Numbered from the stretch's first letter, positions 12,448 through 25,379 are shown. The stretch: 64,000 nucleotides of DNA from Anoplopoma fimbria (GCF_027596085.1 NC_072467.1:1158005-1222004), one strand, 5' to 3'. Notes: generated from the letters alone by a model not told the origin. Made by a program: numbers and translations.

Positions 12448-15400
12448 CTATCTGAAAATCGCCAACACAACAAGTCCAAGGGTTATCCATGCCTTCTGCG
12501 GCATGACAGCTGATGCATCATTCATTTGAAAATAGGTAACTATCCTGTTATTTGTATCTGGAATCTTTTGCTCTGTAAGCTGATACATTTTCACCACTTT
12601 GGTGTAGTCGTTCTCTTTGGAAACACACTTGTAGCCGCCATAGTTCTCGTGTGCCATGGCAGGGATGAGGTGCAGGCAGTTAGACTGCATCTGGAGACAA
12701 GGGCTCCTCTGGCTTCCATGCTCCCAGGTGTAGACAGCATGGTAGGAGTCTATAGGACAGGACAGATAGAAGGGGACACTCAGGGGGACCGAGTGAGCTG
12801 TCCTAGAATCCACTGGTGATGGTGAAGCTGTCTCCCGTTTGGTCCGATTTACACGTTTTTCCTCTACAAGAATAAAAAGAAGATAAAATAGAGATGTGAC
12901 CAAAAGTTTTTGAGTCCTTAGCAGTTGTGTGTATGAATAACAGTCTCCTCGGTAGTTACCTTCTACTGATGCAGGACATAGACTTATGTTCCCATTGATG
13001 ATATTTTGAATGCCCCCGCTGAAAACAAAAGCAAAACACGTGTTTTAATAGGTGCATTTTGTTGTGAGAGCAGTAATTTCTGTATTGTTGACTTCTTATT
13101 TGTTGGTATGAAATCTGCCCACACTTACGGGACAGTCGGGGTGCATCCGAACTTCGTCCAGGCACAGTACGGGTCCCGGGCCAGAACACAATCTGCACAG
13201 GACTTGTTGTAGTCCTGACACCTCTGGAGGTCCATGATAGACATTTTCTCTGAAAAACCCACCACTAACTTTTTCTGTGCGCAGGGAGACACAAAAATGA
13301 TTTCACTATTATCTTTTGATAGACCAAGCATTGATAGATTTTTGGGCCCTTTGGGTTGATGAGAGCTGGAAGACTGAACTATAACAGTGAAGAAGGAGAC
13401 TGGCAAAGCAAAACAGGGACCTTAAATATATTAAAATGCTCCTTAGAGCTGAGGGAATCTGTAAAGTTGAACAATATTTCTTCTTTGGTAATACAAGTGA
13501 TCCCTTACATATTACACATAATCATTAAATCAAGTTAATATATAATATTGATTAGTGCAGTATAAAAATATAAAATTGTGAGAAATATAAAATAAAATAT
13601 AAAAATAAACACCTTGCTGCACACTACATGGCATTTAAAATACCTTTTTGGAGACAAGCTTCATTGATTTTATGGTTGAACAGCTGGAGAGCTGTGTTTC
13701 AGAGATGATGAAAGGTTCTGACCCGGACTCCAAGACTTTATGGATTGTCCCAGAATCTGTTGGAACAGCACACAACTGCGTTTTGATTTTTATCCCATTG
13801 TTCCTCGCAGAGGCTACAGACAGTCCATGATTACCATACAGATCAACAGGGAAAGACAGGAAATAAATAGCTAAACAAAGTACGGTAGACCAGGAACATA
13901 GTATTTCTTTACAACCTGAACATACCAGTAGCCAGAAGCAGAACGTTATACATGTTCTGGTCTGCTGCCTTGACTCGGTCCACTGCTATCTTGGTATAGT
14001 TGTTGCTGCTTATATAAAATGGAGCTGTATAATGCACGGCGTGGACCCAGTCAGTCATTTCTGGGTGATCCTTCACCATATTAACAGTGGCCAGTGGCAG
14101 GGTCCTGCTGTTTTTTACACACTGAAAAATACACAGATACAAAGTTGTTGTTTTTTCATTTAAAAGTAGTTTGGATACTGCAGGAGACCGGAACATAAAC
14201 TGAATGTTTGTAGGACGCTCAGGCTAACTCTAACATCTTCAGGTATACAAAACAGGAAGCATCCAAAGTTGTATAAAAACAAATGAGACAAACATTTCCT
14301 CAAGCGGTAAGCTGTATAGATGGAAGGCACAGTGTCAAGACATGGCAAAAAAAAAAACTACAATCTGAATCTACAGATGGAAGTACTGCACCACATTTCA
14401 TGAAAAAACATTTTCCACGTTTCCACCCATTTATGGAACATGTTTCTGTTTTTCAAACTCTGGAACATATGATAGGCCTCTACGCCCAAAATGCACAAGA
14501 GGGTTGGACACACAAGTATAACCCTTAGAAGAAGTATGCAGTCTCTGCACAGCAACATTGAAACAAAACAAATGGTTACCGTTCCTGGCCTTGGTTTTGG
14601 GACGTCTTTGCTGTAGCCCTTGAAAGTCGAGTTCTCAAATATTTCCTCAATCATTCCTATTGAATAGATGCACACTGCTGTGGAGTTCCTAGAAGAGCAA
14701 TAAGATAACTGAAGTTAGGATAAAAACATAGAGTTGTTATCTGTATATTAGTGGTGGTTAGGGTTATGATTTTGTCCGATTGCCTGATACCGTTTGTCTG
14801 TAAGCAGAAGATAAGTCATTCAAATTAATTCAGACATTAATTCAAGCCTCCATCAATTTATTTTGACCTTCCTTTAAGACGTTAAACTCTTTATTAAGTC
14901 ACACAACTTTTCAGAAGTGCAATACTAAATTGCTTCTAATGTGAGACTAAACTGAGCACTCATTATGTGACTAATCACTATGAATGGACCCTCAAATAAG
15001 AGGGTAGAAATAGTAAATAAGGTTACCTTTGGAGCAGATTTGGATTTTGTCTTTTACATTTCATTTTTATAAATAAATAGACAGAGAGACAGACAGACAG
15101 ATAGGCCAGGGTTAGTTCTGTTTTGTAGTGAGAGCTATTTCTAGTTGCCCTGTCAGCACATTGCTCGAGTTGTCTCTTAGTTGCTGATAATAAAGGAAGG
15201 GAAAGTGTCTAACCAGCTACTTGTGAACAGCGTGAAAAGTGCATAGACTCGGGTGTCCTTCCAGTCCTCCGCATGCATCACATAAATGTCTTGGAGACGG
15301 TTGAAATAGAGAGACTCTTCTGGAAACCCACAGACAAGCCGGGCCTTGAGGAAAGATGTCCACATGTTCTGGAAGAATCGTTTGGATCCACCTTCATCTA

Positions 15401-18400
15401 CCTGCAAAATGACACCAATAAATGACACCAGGAAGACGCTCTTTCACTTTTTCGACTAAAATGCATCAACTAACTGTTATTTAATAGGACGTCACTTGGT
15501 CGTCACTAGGACCATGATACCTGGAATGAAACATCCAACTGCCGTCAGGGCAAGTCTTGTTTTGCACAGATGTCAAATAACAAGGGTGTTAAAGAGATTG
15601 TATTTCACCACAATAATAGCATGACACATTAGGTAATTTAAATAGGAGAAGTCTGATTCGTTTGCGCCGGTAATGGAAATGAGACCACTGTTGTGGAGAT
15701 AGTGCACCTATGCATTAATCATGTGTATGCCTTTGTCAATAACTGGTGTTGTTTTCACGCATCGCAGGATATCACTCTGCTATATCCCATTGTTTTTTTA
15801 GCTAAGTTCAAGGAAATACTTTCCTTCCAGGTTATCAAGTGATAACATGAGGTTTTAATTTGAGCCTTTTATTAGGTCATATCCTCCTCATAAAATGACT
15901 GTGAATAAAGGTTGACCTTATTCATTGTTCAACATCAAATTCCAGAGGGGTTACTGTGGGAGACACAGCCAACACTAGAACTCTGACATTAAACTCTGCT
16001 TATTCAAAGAGAAACTAGAAGAAGAAAGTGATTATGCTTGTGGGAATACCTTGCTAAATGTATTGATTTATGCACTACGTCACAACAAACCATGGGAATG
16101 ATCCTTTTCCATTCATGTGTAAAGTCAAAGTTTATCCTTGACTTGGGAACAAGGATTGACAAAGTTATCTTACGTCAAGGTCCATTAAGTAGGTATTTTG
16201 GTGCTTTGGATCATATTACACAGCCTCATCTATATTTCATATCCTTAGCATGAAAGCCCTGCTAGCACTCCGTTAAGGCCATGCTTGTCCCTTCATCCTA
16301 CCAGACCAAAACAGGTTGAACTAGGGGTGGGTGGACTGATACGTAATATTGATGCAATCAATACTACGTCTTGTTTTGAATATAAATACGAGCAAAATTA
16401 GCCTGAAGAGGCCTTGAGCAATTTGCTTCAGCAGTCTAGTGAGAGATAAGAGTTTCACTGACGTAAGCTTCGTCCACTTCAGTGTCCAGCGTACCTTACA
16501 AACTCTGGCAACCCTCGATATCCAGGGGTCAGCCTCCGGATTCTGATCGGAGTTCTTTTCACGGAAAAAGATGTAGATTTTCTCGTTGTCAGGGTCTTCC
16601 CTCCGCTTCACCCAGGAAGCAGTGATGAACGTGGGCTCTGTGAGAGGAGGACATGTTTACCTAGGTGCTTCACTGTTGACAATAGGCCTAAATTGCTGTG
16701 CCAACATATAATATGTGATGACAAAGCTTGGCATGCGAGAACAAAACAAGAGATGATGAAAGGGCACTGAAGAGTGGAAAGAACTGAACAGTTTCAGGAC
16801 AAACTGATACCATCCAGGTGCATTATGAAGTAATATTAATTCTTGCTGATTTTCCCCGAGTGTGATATCTTTTTATATTCATCGTACATTATAAATAAAC
16901 TTCAGTCATTTACCCACCTGAGACCCAGTTGTCATACATCCAGACATTAGTTCTGCTGCCAGCTTTCCTTCTGAATTGTAATGAACTTCCTTCAGTATCC
17001 AAAGGCGCCGCTGAATAAAGATCCCCCTCTAAAGATAGCAGAGACATATCACGTGAAAAGACCCAAGATGTTGAATTATGGAGCATGTTTATGTGAATGT
17101 GCACTGGTTTGCCAAGTCTGCTCTCACACATGACACATGGTTACATAAGTCTGCAACCAACCCAGAAACATTGTTTAACCTTATAAAGCACATGCTACCA
17201 TACGGCTGTGCAAGTTTCTGTTTACATCATACCTGCAGTGAGGGATACAGAGTTATGTGTGTAAACAAATGGAGAGATGCCTGTCCCCTCATATGGCTCC
17301 ACATTTACATGAGTCTGGTTGTTCACTGAAGAAAACTGTAGAACCACAGAAAGTCAAAAGAATATTGTCATAGTTAGTCGTGATGGTGTAATATATATTG
17401 AAACACCAACCACCCAACACCCTACTGAAATGCCAGACAGGATGCTAATAAAAGTTTAATGAGAACCATAGCCGCTCCACAAAAAAGCTCAATGCTTTAA
17501 ATCAGCTTGGCTCTGCTGTTGCCAGTAAAGTTTACCAGACACAATAAATGCAGTATTCCAGACAAGATAGACATATTCACCAATTCATGCAAACACTCAC
17601 ATGCTTCATACACTGCGGTTTATGTCCATTTGTTCCACAGACAAACAGGCTGTCCGGAAACTTCTCAATCACAGTGACGACATATTCACAGTGACCCTAC
17701 AGAAACAGAGGGTATTACTTCCAAGTCATCCCACATAACTTATGATGCTTTTCATATCAAAAATGAATAATTTAGCAAATTTGTTGAGCAGTCATTTCTG
17801 ATCACATAAATCTCTAGTTACTGACCTCTTTGCACTGTTGTTGCCCCAGGGATTTCAAAGTAAAGTTCTGCAGGTGGGACATATAAATGGATAAATTCAC
17901 AAAGTTTTCACGTGAAAATAGTTTTAAATTAGACATTATAAATAGAAAATTAACATTTCAAACATCACCTTATCACTTACTAATTATTAAAGCATGACAT
18001 TTGCTCTTAAAGCTCTGCCCCAAAAACAGGTGTTTTGGGTGATGACATGTTTGAAAAAGCTGCATGATGGATAAAAAAGAAAAATCTGAAACCCATGTTA
18101 TGTTTTCTTTCTTATGTATGCTTTCTCAGGGAATAATCAAACTAATGTATACTTCCTTAGAAGCTTAAGAGCTGTTTGTGTCAAAGATCCATTACTATAA
18201 AAGGAAGTCATGTCTGTCTTATGGTCAGAAACCTATTTTCTTGAGAAAACATTCAACAACCATCAGCCCATTGCTAATTTATTGTTGCAGACTGATTAAC
18301 AAACTTTTTATCTGTCTGCGATATAAATGTTAATATTTCATTGGGGTCTGTTTGTGTCAACAATCAGCAGCTCCTTCTTAAACAGGCTCCGTTATGCTAT

Positions 18401-19793
18401 TATCCGGGTGCATATTTTTATCTCAAGTTACAGCTACAACATGTTTACATGTGTTAATGCTCATAATTCGCCTTGTTTTTCTCATCCTGGCTGTCCTGCA
18501 GCACCTCTTCTCACCCTCTCTCTGAAATGCTCCGTTGTAGCGTTTGCTCCTCCCTCCAGAAAGCAAAGTCGGCCCTGATCGCTCTGTTGTGATTGTGAAT
18601 GTTTCACATTTCAAAAAACTCAGAGAATGACAAATGAACAATAGGCCACACTAGGATATGTACCCAGGTCCCCTGGGTGAGAGACTGCTGTCATAACCAC
18701 TACACCATATTGGATGTAAACTCCAGCTCTATCTTTCTATTTTGTTGTTTGAGGGATTTACGTGACTTCCATTACATTGTGACCTCATAAAGTGACGGAG
18801 GTGAAGGAGATAATTCAATTGAGCCGTTACAGGCAGCTCAGGAGCAGTGTTTCTGAGGGGGAGGGTAACTCCTTTAAGGCGTGGACTTCAGGTTTTACAC
18901 TCTATGGACCTTTTACATGTACAAAAATATATATAACACACTTAAGGAGAGGGAAAAAGTATAATAGGGCCACTTTAATTAAAGCTGCATGTTATAGCTG
19001 GCTTTTAAAGGCCATATCTGTCACAGTGCGCTGCCAGACAGACTCCTGTAACAATGGGTCTGTGACAACCATCTGCTAAAGCATCTAATTATATCCGCAG
19101 ATGCATCACAAACTCCAACCGGCATAAACCACACACCCAGAGTTCCAGCTGAAAGCCCACCAATAAGATATTAGATGAAGAGTATACAGGAAATAAATAA
19201 ACAAAAGAAACAGATCAATTCAAGATATACAAGTTCAAAAACACCCACCTCTATAACATGATAGTCATCCATATCAAGTTTCAGCACAAAATCGGTCCCA
19301 CCAACATATATCTGCTCAGATTCCTCGTCATAAAAGAGGACAGTGTGATTCTGATAGACTTCGTATTCAAACCCACCACTGTTTATATCTGAGGGGGTAA
19401 AACATCACATTATCATATTGTACATATAGCCAACACATGGAGGGATGTGAACCATATGAAAATAACTGCTTTGTAATGCACTGACATCAAAAGTTGGACC
19501 TGCTCTCCTCTGATGCAGTCATTCCCTTTGGAGAGTAAAATTGGTTTAAGAAGGATTTGAGGATTAACTCTGTACCTGTCTCTTCTAACCCTCGACACTC
19601 ATTTGAGACATTGTTTATCCTGAATAACATTTACCACCAATAAATAAAAGTCAACCTTACCTTTGCTCAGAAGTCTCGGAATATTTTTAGATCCAAGAGT
19701 CGGTAAATTACTGACGAGTTGAAGAACCCCAGCAAGCCAAATATAAATAAAATGAAATCGCATAATGTTGTGCCTGAGATGAACATTCTTCAT
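12448..19793 (-). CDS. sema7a: SEMA7A, GPI-anchored semaphorin 7A
   Basis: Cell-surface semaphorin acting through plexin C1 and beta-1 integrins in neurons and immune cells. Coding exons, 5' to 3': 19661-19793, 19249-19388, 17826-17867, 17601-17696, 17233-17335, 16918-17028, 16495-16637, 15214-15401, 14580-14688, 13926-14121, 13644-13813, 13129-13373, 12960-13018, 12448-12863. They total 2151 nt (716 aa) with every phase matching; human SEMA7A is 666 aa. Layout: signal peptide (MRFHFIYIWLAGVLQL); sema domain (VYALFTLFTSSW...AVCIYS, KPRPGTC, FNRLQDIY); PSI domain (CQDYNKSCADCVLARDPYCAW); one Ig domain (LSCPIDSYHAVYTWEH...GGYKC); and a hydrophobic end WITLGLVVLAIFR without cytoplasmic tail, which fits a GPI signal. 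The mammalian RGD motif is replaced (see findings). Start alternatives are MKNVHL (used) and the internal MRFHF. Confidence 0.93.
18643..18714 (-). pseudogene. tRNA-Glu-like sequence (tRNA pseudogene or tRNA-derived SINE head)
   Basis: Read on the reverse strand, it starts TCCAATATGGTGTAGTGG, like tRNA-Glu, and contains a box-A-like GGTGTAGTGG. The CTCTCAC anticodon-loop pattern would give CUC, and a degenerate box B GGGTACATATCC replaces GGTTCGANTCC. The acceptor stem pairs poorly. It lies inside sema7a intron 2. A functional tRNA is unlikely because box B is damaged; I could not tell whether a SINE body follows. Confidence 0.5.
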
Positions 19794-20286
19794 TTCTGTA
19801 TTAGCCTTATTTAATCCCTCTGATGGAAGAAAATAGCAGACAGGTGCAGTTTTAATGCCCGAGAAATAAATGGGTGGATTCGAGATGAACTGCGACAAGC
19901 CTGGAGAGGAGGAGAGCAGCAGCAGGGGGCGGTGGAGAAAACCTGCCATGTGATTATTATGATTTAGGATATAAGATTGGGCATATTTTAGTTGTTGGAT
20001 GTCATATTTATAAATAAATATACCTGAAGGTAGTGTCATTTCTAAATCATACAACTGTAATTTTTAGAAATTGAAAAACTGACCCAATAGTCCAAACATC
20101 ACAGTTACATAAATAGTTTACACACTGAGGAAAAGCAACAGCACAAGTTTCCATCAGTGACAATTGTGCTCTCCTTTTAAAAGGTTTTCTGATGTTAATC
20201 TATGTACTTCACACATTCCAGTTCTCTGACATCAAGTTGGAATTAGGCTTTATCAATAAATATCTTTATTTACAGATACTAAATAA

Positions 20287-20287
20287 A

Positions 20288-20346
<59 letters not shown>
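20287..20346. repeat. (ATT)n microsatellite
   Basis: About 20 uninterrupted TAT/ATT triplets followed by a few CAT variants, about 250 bases upstream of the sema7a first exon. Its apparent long tyrosine reading frame is an artefact of the repeat. Confidence 0.95.
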
Positions 20347-20347
<1 letters not shown>

Positions 20348-20710
20348 CATCATTATTATCATCAGCCACATCATTGCACAACGTGAGACCACTAGCCAAC
20401 AATCATACAGTCATATTTTTCAGAAATGATAACAAATGCCATGCAGGCCACCAATAGTTGTTAAACTTTGTTTTAAATAGCCTACTGAGCAAGTCATTTG
20501 AGAAACATCTGTGATGTAGGCTATATTGATTAAATGAAAAACAAACGACAGTCAAAGAAGACCACATCCAGAGTTATTGTACAAATGGGAGCTCCCTGCC
20601 TTGGAAACCAGACTCTGTTTATTAAATTTATTATCTCATCTGATCTGAAACGTTCCACGCTGACTCATATAGCGTTAGGCTATTTCCTTTTGCTCTGAGA
20701 ATAACATTCC

Positions 20711-20745
20711 TTCCTCATTTCCCCCCTTCCTCATTTCCCCCCTCT
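20711..20745. repeat. Short pyrimidine tandem duplication
   Basis: Two adjacent copies of a 17-base CCTTCCTCATTTCCCCC unit, next to the retrotransposon-tail fragment at 20764-20800. Confidence 0.7.
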
Positions 20746-20763
20746 ATTTACAAATGTCCCCGC

Positions 20764-20800
20764 TGCAGGACTAATAAAGGATTATCTTATTTTATCTTAT
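20764..20800 (-). mobile_element. Fragment of a TAAGA-tailed non-LTR retroelement 3' end
   Basis: Reads on the reverse strand as (ATAAGATA...)AATCCTTTATTAGTCC followed by GCAG. This motif recurs at 26132, 43480, 45307 and 48863 in this window. The recurrence plus the short A-rich direct-repeat tail suggests truncated 3' ends of one fish LINE or SINE family; which family is not decided. Confidence 0.6.
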
Positions 20801-21277
20801 GGATATATTTAATCAGCAAAGAGTTGCAGGGGTTATACATTCTCTTTCTTTATCAACTTTTTAACAAAGTTTTTGAAAAGCAAATTGTTTTTGTTCCAGT
20901 CGATATAAACTCATGCATGGGTGTCCTTGCATGGTGGAAAGGATCTTCTCACATAACCTGTCCAGGATTGGAAATCTAACTTACTTTCGCCCAAGTTTGT
21001 CTCACAACAAACTCCTAAAAACTTGGATTAGCCAACTTTCTTATTTGAAACTGGATCTGGGAGCTGAACCAGGCACGATCAACTATTTATATGGTATAAT
21101 GAAATCTCTATCACCACAAGCTGGAGTACACTTACGGGCTGGTACATGGACCCTTTTTAGCATGTTACCTCCATGTCGATCTTTCATCTATCAATATTCC
21201 AAGATAGTTAGTTAGTGACATTGTCAAATTTTGCAGATTTATGGGGGACCATTTCTTTCATGGCCTTCTGAAACATA

Positions 21278-21504
21278 CAGTACCAGTCAAAAGTTTGGAC
21301 ACACCTTCTCATTCAATGGTTTTTCTTTATTTTTATTTTTTTCTACATTGTAGATTAATATTGAAGACATCCAAACTATGAAGGAACACATATGGAATTA
21401 TGTGGTAAACAAACAAATGCTCAACAAACCAGAATATGTTTTATATTTTAGATTCTTCAAAGTAGTTGAATGAGAAGGTGTGTCCAAACTTTTGACTGGT
21501 ACTG
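21278..21504. mobile_element. Tc1/mariner-like MITE, 227 bp, complete
   Basis: Long terminal inverted repeats: CAGTACCAGTCAAAAGTTTG at the left end and its reverse complement CAAACTTTTGACTGGTACTG at the right, both continuing inward through GACACACCTTCTCATTCAA. The element is flanked by TA on both sides (21276-21277 and 21505-21506), the target duplication of Tc1/mariner elements. No transposase is encoded, so it is non-autonomous. It lies just upstream of the commd4 promoter. Confidence 0.93.
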
Positions 21505-21639
21505 TATAGCATCAGTTCAAAAATGATAAATAAGAAATTCTCAAAAAAATATGAAGGGAGTAATATGAACAGAAATATGTACATGAAGTTGCCAAGAATA
21601 CCATTTAACTTCAGAACCATCGACTGTGGCTTAAGACAC

Positions 21640-21742
21640 GCCCACTTCCGTCCTATTGTCCAATCAGATGCGAGGAAGCATCAAGCACTTCCGGGTCAGT
21701 ACTTCCGCGTAATGCAGCTCAGCTGACTGACGAGTGACAGCC
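21640..21742 (+). promoter_or_regulatory. commd4: commd4 promoter
   Basis: A CCAAT box at 21660-21664 (TGTCCAATCAG) is followed by two ETS-type sites (CACTTCCGGG about 21686-21695, ACTTCCGCG about 21701-21709), then the start codon at 21743. This CCAAT plus ETS, TATA-less arrangement is common for housekeeping genes. The binding sites are predicted from sequence only. Confidence 0.65.
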
Positions 21743-24200
21743 ATGGTAAACACGCTCAGTAATCACATTTATTAGCACTAGTTTGCTTGTTCAGAAGCCA
21801 GTTTTTATAAGACATTTTATTTATGAATTATTTAAGTTACGTTAATTGTTAATTTCAACATCATCGATGTTTAGACCCGGCTTTTAGGTCGCTAACGTTA
21901 GCAGGCTAAGCTAGTTAGTAGCTTTCAATGATGGATATCTAACCTCAGTGTACCTGCTTTATTCACGGTGTTCAATGACTAAACGTTGTTCCTGTGTTGT
22001 AGAGGTTTCGTTTCTGTGGAGACTTGGACTGCCCAGACTGGGTACTGGCAGAAATAAGCACATTAGCCAAGATTGTGAGTACTTATAAAGCTCAATATTT
22101 CGATTTTCAGGGTCAGATTATGGTCTTTTTTTCATACGAATACTTGTGTCTTCTGCCCTACTAACACAACAGTCAAGTGTCAAAATGAAACTACTATGTG
22201 CGCAAGTGCTGAAGGACTTGCTCGGGGATGGCATTGATGTAAGACTTTTAACATACTTCCATATAATCAGTCACCTCACGTTATATACAGAAGTCATTCA
22301 CTGATAAGAGCTATCTATCCTCTTTTTTTAGTATGATAAGGTTACAAAGCTTACTGCAGATGCAAAGTTTGGTAAGTATCTCTCATACTGCAGATCTTTT
22401 ACAAATTGAAGGTTAAAGTAGCAGCACTACAATATAGAAATACAAATATGTCTTAATTAAAAGTACAGAAGTATTTCTAGAGAATGTGCTTGAATTAAAC
22501 TGACTTTAAATACTGCTTAGGTTGTTAAATCTACACCAATGCATTATGTTTTATAAGCCCATCATGTGTTTTGTGTGTAAAACCTTAATTTGCAGAGTAA
22601 TAAGTAGAACGTAGAAGTACAATTATGTCAAAGTATAAGAAAGCTTTAAAAACTCTTAACAACTTATTTGAGTTAATGTACTTAATTATATTCCCCTACT
22701 GCTGGAACTGCATTTAAATATAACTCATATACTTAACACATGTCACACTTGCATTGCAGTTTTTGCTATTAAATATTCACTCATGACATAAATCCATTTT
22801 GCAGAGAGCGGAGATATCAAAGCTAGTGTGGCAGTGCTCAGCTTCATATTCTCCAGTGCTGCGAAGCATGATGTTGACAGTGAGTCTCTGTCCAGTGAGC
22901 TGCAGCAGCTCGGTCTGCCTAAAGGTATGTCCACTGTTGTTACCCATGTTTGGTATAAAACAATGATGATTATGTTGTATAATCTGTTCTCACACATCGA
23001 CAGACCGTTTTACATACTTTAATTTGTGAGAGTAAGGATGGACTGTTTTTTTAAGCAGAACAAAGGTGGAAAAACATCATCTAACCTATTTATTTAACTA
23101 CTTTTAATATGTTTAATAAGTAGAGCCCTTTGGGCAGATACCCAGGGCTCCTAGACAACCAAGGGCATCTGAATACAGAGTCAAATATTCGTAAATTGTG
23201 CAGATTTGCCCTTCTAGAAACATACAGGTCCACGATCACAGCCTATCATGTAATTATTGGGGCATACTGCATTGCCTTATTGGGTATTATGTTACTAAAC
23301 GATAAAACACTGCAGTCAGCTGGCTCTCCAAGGTGACACCGTTCATGCACAATGCACAGTATGACCAATGCTAGGTGTTGGGGTGGGTGGTGTTGTGCAA
23401 TATGACTTTGGCACACTGACAGTATAAAACAATCACAATTGACTCTCCAGCACTTTGGGATGGTATTTTTCAAATGTTGTAATCCACTTTATTTGATAGA
23501 TATTAAGTACTTTTCAAGTACTTTGTGGCTCCTACTTTTCTCTTTAATGGATTGGTTACTTCTGTATAAATGTGTTGGCACAGTGCTTCTGCTAATAATG
23601 TGTGAAAAGGCTTTAATGTGATTATGCACTTAAAATAAATCTTGACTTTACTATTAAATTCACACAAACTCATTATTTTAGAACACACGACGGGGCTCTG
23701 CAAATCATACGAAGACAAGCACTCCGCGCTGCAATGCAAACTAAGAGAGACGAGTCTGAGATGTAAGTAATTCTGTCTGTCTTCTCCTTTTTAAAAGAGG
23801 AAGACAAAAATACTGATGATGAGAGCAGTCCTCCGTTAGTTTGCTGACTGACAGATGCCATCGATTTGTGATGAATTTCAGTGGGCCGTCTGGAGGCAGT
23901 ATCTTGGCGCGTCGACTACACTCTGAGCTCCAGTGAGCTGAGGGAGGTGAACGAACCAATGATTCAGTTTAAACTGCAGGCACAAGGTGCGGAGTCAGGC
24001 TCTACAGAGACGACTGTTGTCTCTGTTTCTGCAGACAAGTTCAGAGTCTTGCTTGCAGGTTAGTTCTGCATCATGTCAAATTGCAGTTTTTTCCATTTTC
24101 AAACTGTTTTATTTGCCAGAATTATTTTGTGATTAATATTTTCCTCTGTGTTTCTACAGAGCTTAAACAAGCCCAGACTAGGATGAATGCACTACAATGA
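21743..24200 (+). CDS. commd4: COMMD4, COMM domain protein
   Basis: Subunit of the COMMD assembly that forms the Commander complex with CCDC22/CCDC93 (endosomal recycling, NF-kB control). Coding exons: 21743-21745 (only ATG), 22003-22074, 22173-22238, 22332-22371, 22805-22924, 23682-23762, 23882-24058, 24160-24200. They total 600 nt (199 aa), the length of the human protein. The N terminus [19 protein letters not shown] is essentially the mammalian sequence, as are LTADAKFESGD and [15 protein letters not shown]. The C-terminal COMM domain runs from about residue 130 ([15 protein letters not shown]) to [14 protein letters not shown]. The start is fixed by the ATG that forms its own coding micro-exon before a GTAAAC donor. 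Poly(A) signals cluster at about 24523-24540. Confidence 0.97.
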
Positions 24201-24696
24201 AGAGTGGACAGTGAAGTCAGACCTCGATGTCTGATCGACAGACGGACACAAATGATGCTGTTAAAAAGTGCCATACTTAGATCTTTACATCTTTTATATG
24301 AATTTAGTCATCTAAAAGGTCAAGTGAATGGCTCGTTTCTTATTTGTATTGACTGATATTTAGTTGTATTTTTCTATCACATTATTAATAATAATTGGTG
24401 TAAACGTGTCAAGACCGAACAACAATACTGAATGAACCATTTTTGTAAAATCTTGTATATTTGTTCACACATTTTGATTTGAATTATGTTCATAATTTGT
24501 GTTTTACCTTCTTATGCTCATAAATAAAAAGTAAATAAAAGTATAATAATTGTATCCTTACCGGTTTCCACAAAGCTTACATATCCCACCATGCATCGGG
24601 GCTGTAATGTTAGCTCATGCTGTGTTTTCTACATTGCGTTTGCTAGAAAATGTATTGAATGAATTGAAAACGAGGAAAATAAACATTCACTTAGAT

Positions 24697-25190
24697 CAGG
24701 GGTGGGCAATTATTTTTCCCAGGGGGCCAAATGAGCAACTGAAAATATTTTGGAGGGCCGGGCCAAAATGCCGAACTCAATTATGCATAATATACATTTT
24801 ATTTCTATATAAAAAGCAGTAAATGGCATTGTTTTGACCGCTGGTAAGAGTGTATGTTATTATTTGGCAATTAAAAGGTGAGGTTAGCTTTCAAAAATAT
24901 CATTTATTCAAATAGAATTTCCAAAATGATAAACAAAATGTGAAACATTTGACTCATTTTCAGTCACATTAATAACAAAGGGCATTTTGAGTTTCATATA
25001 CTATTGAAACAAGGATTTTCTTAGCTTTCTAAAGACATCACATCATCTTTGTAGCCAAAATAAACAAGACATGTCACTGAACTGTGTAACTGTAAAGAAA
25101 AGTGTCCCAGTTTTGTAGCCTTTTTGACTTTACATGCCTATATTAAACATTTAATGTTTTCAGGACTGTGCAAAAGTTCTGCTTTCGGCA
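24697..25190 (+). mobile_element. hAT-like MITE/repeat, left end only
   Basis: Begins with CAGGGGTGGGCAATTATTTT followed by GGGGGCCAAATGAG and TTTTGGAGGGCCGGGCC, a pattern I know from dispersed fish hAT-derived repeats. I find no matching right inverted end nearby, so the element is truncated or has decayed; the right boundary is a guess. Confidence 0.5.
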
Positions 25191-25209
25191 CCACTTTCCT
25201 CTTTCTGGC

Positions 25210-25260
25210 CCACACGTGTTGTTTATCATCTAAGTCTTAGATGATAAACAACACGTGTGA
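25210..25260. repeat. Near-perfect 49-base palindrome
   Basis: Left arm 25211-25234 and right arm 25236-25259 are exact reverse complements around the single base at 25235, so the single strand can fold into a 24-bp stem. Each arm carries CACGTG near its outer end. Confidence 0.95.
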
Positions 25261-25379
25261 TGATTATAAATAACGTGAAAGCATGGAGATCTCGCGATAT
25301 TTCGGACAGTCTATGGGCCCATAGTGGTTTATAAACGTTGCACAACATGTTTGGTAACTTGGGAAAAGGTGATAGTTAA

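Noticed and set aside
19661..20054. Upstream in-frame extension of sema7a to a 151-residue first exon
   Set aside because: The added residues are not semaphorin-like and would bury the signal peptide; I treat the region above 19793 as 5' UTR.
20913..21215. 100-residue open frame upstream of commd4
   Set aside because: No recognisable domain, no promoter or splice context, and it lies among repeats; a decayed transposon piece cannot be excluded.
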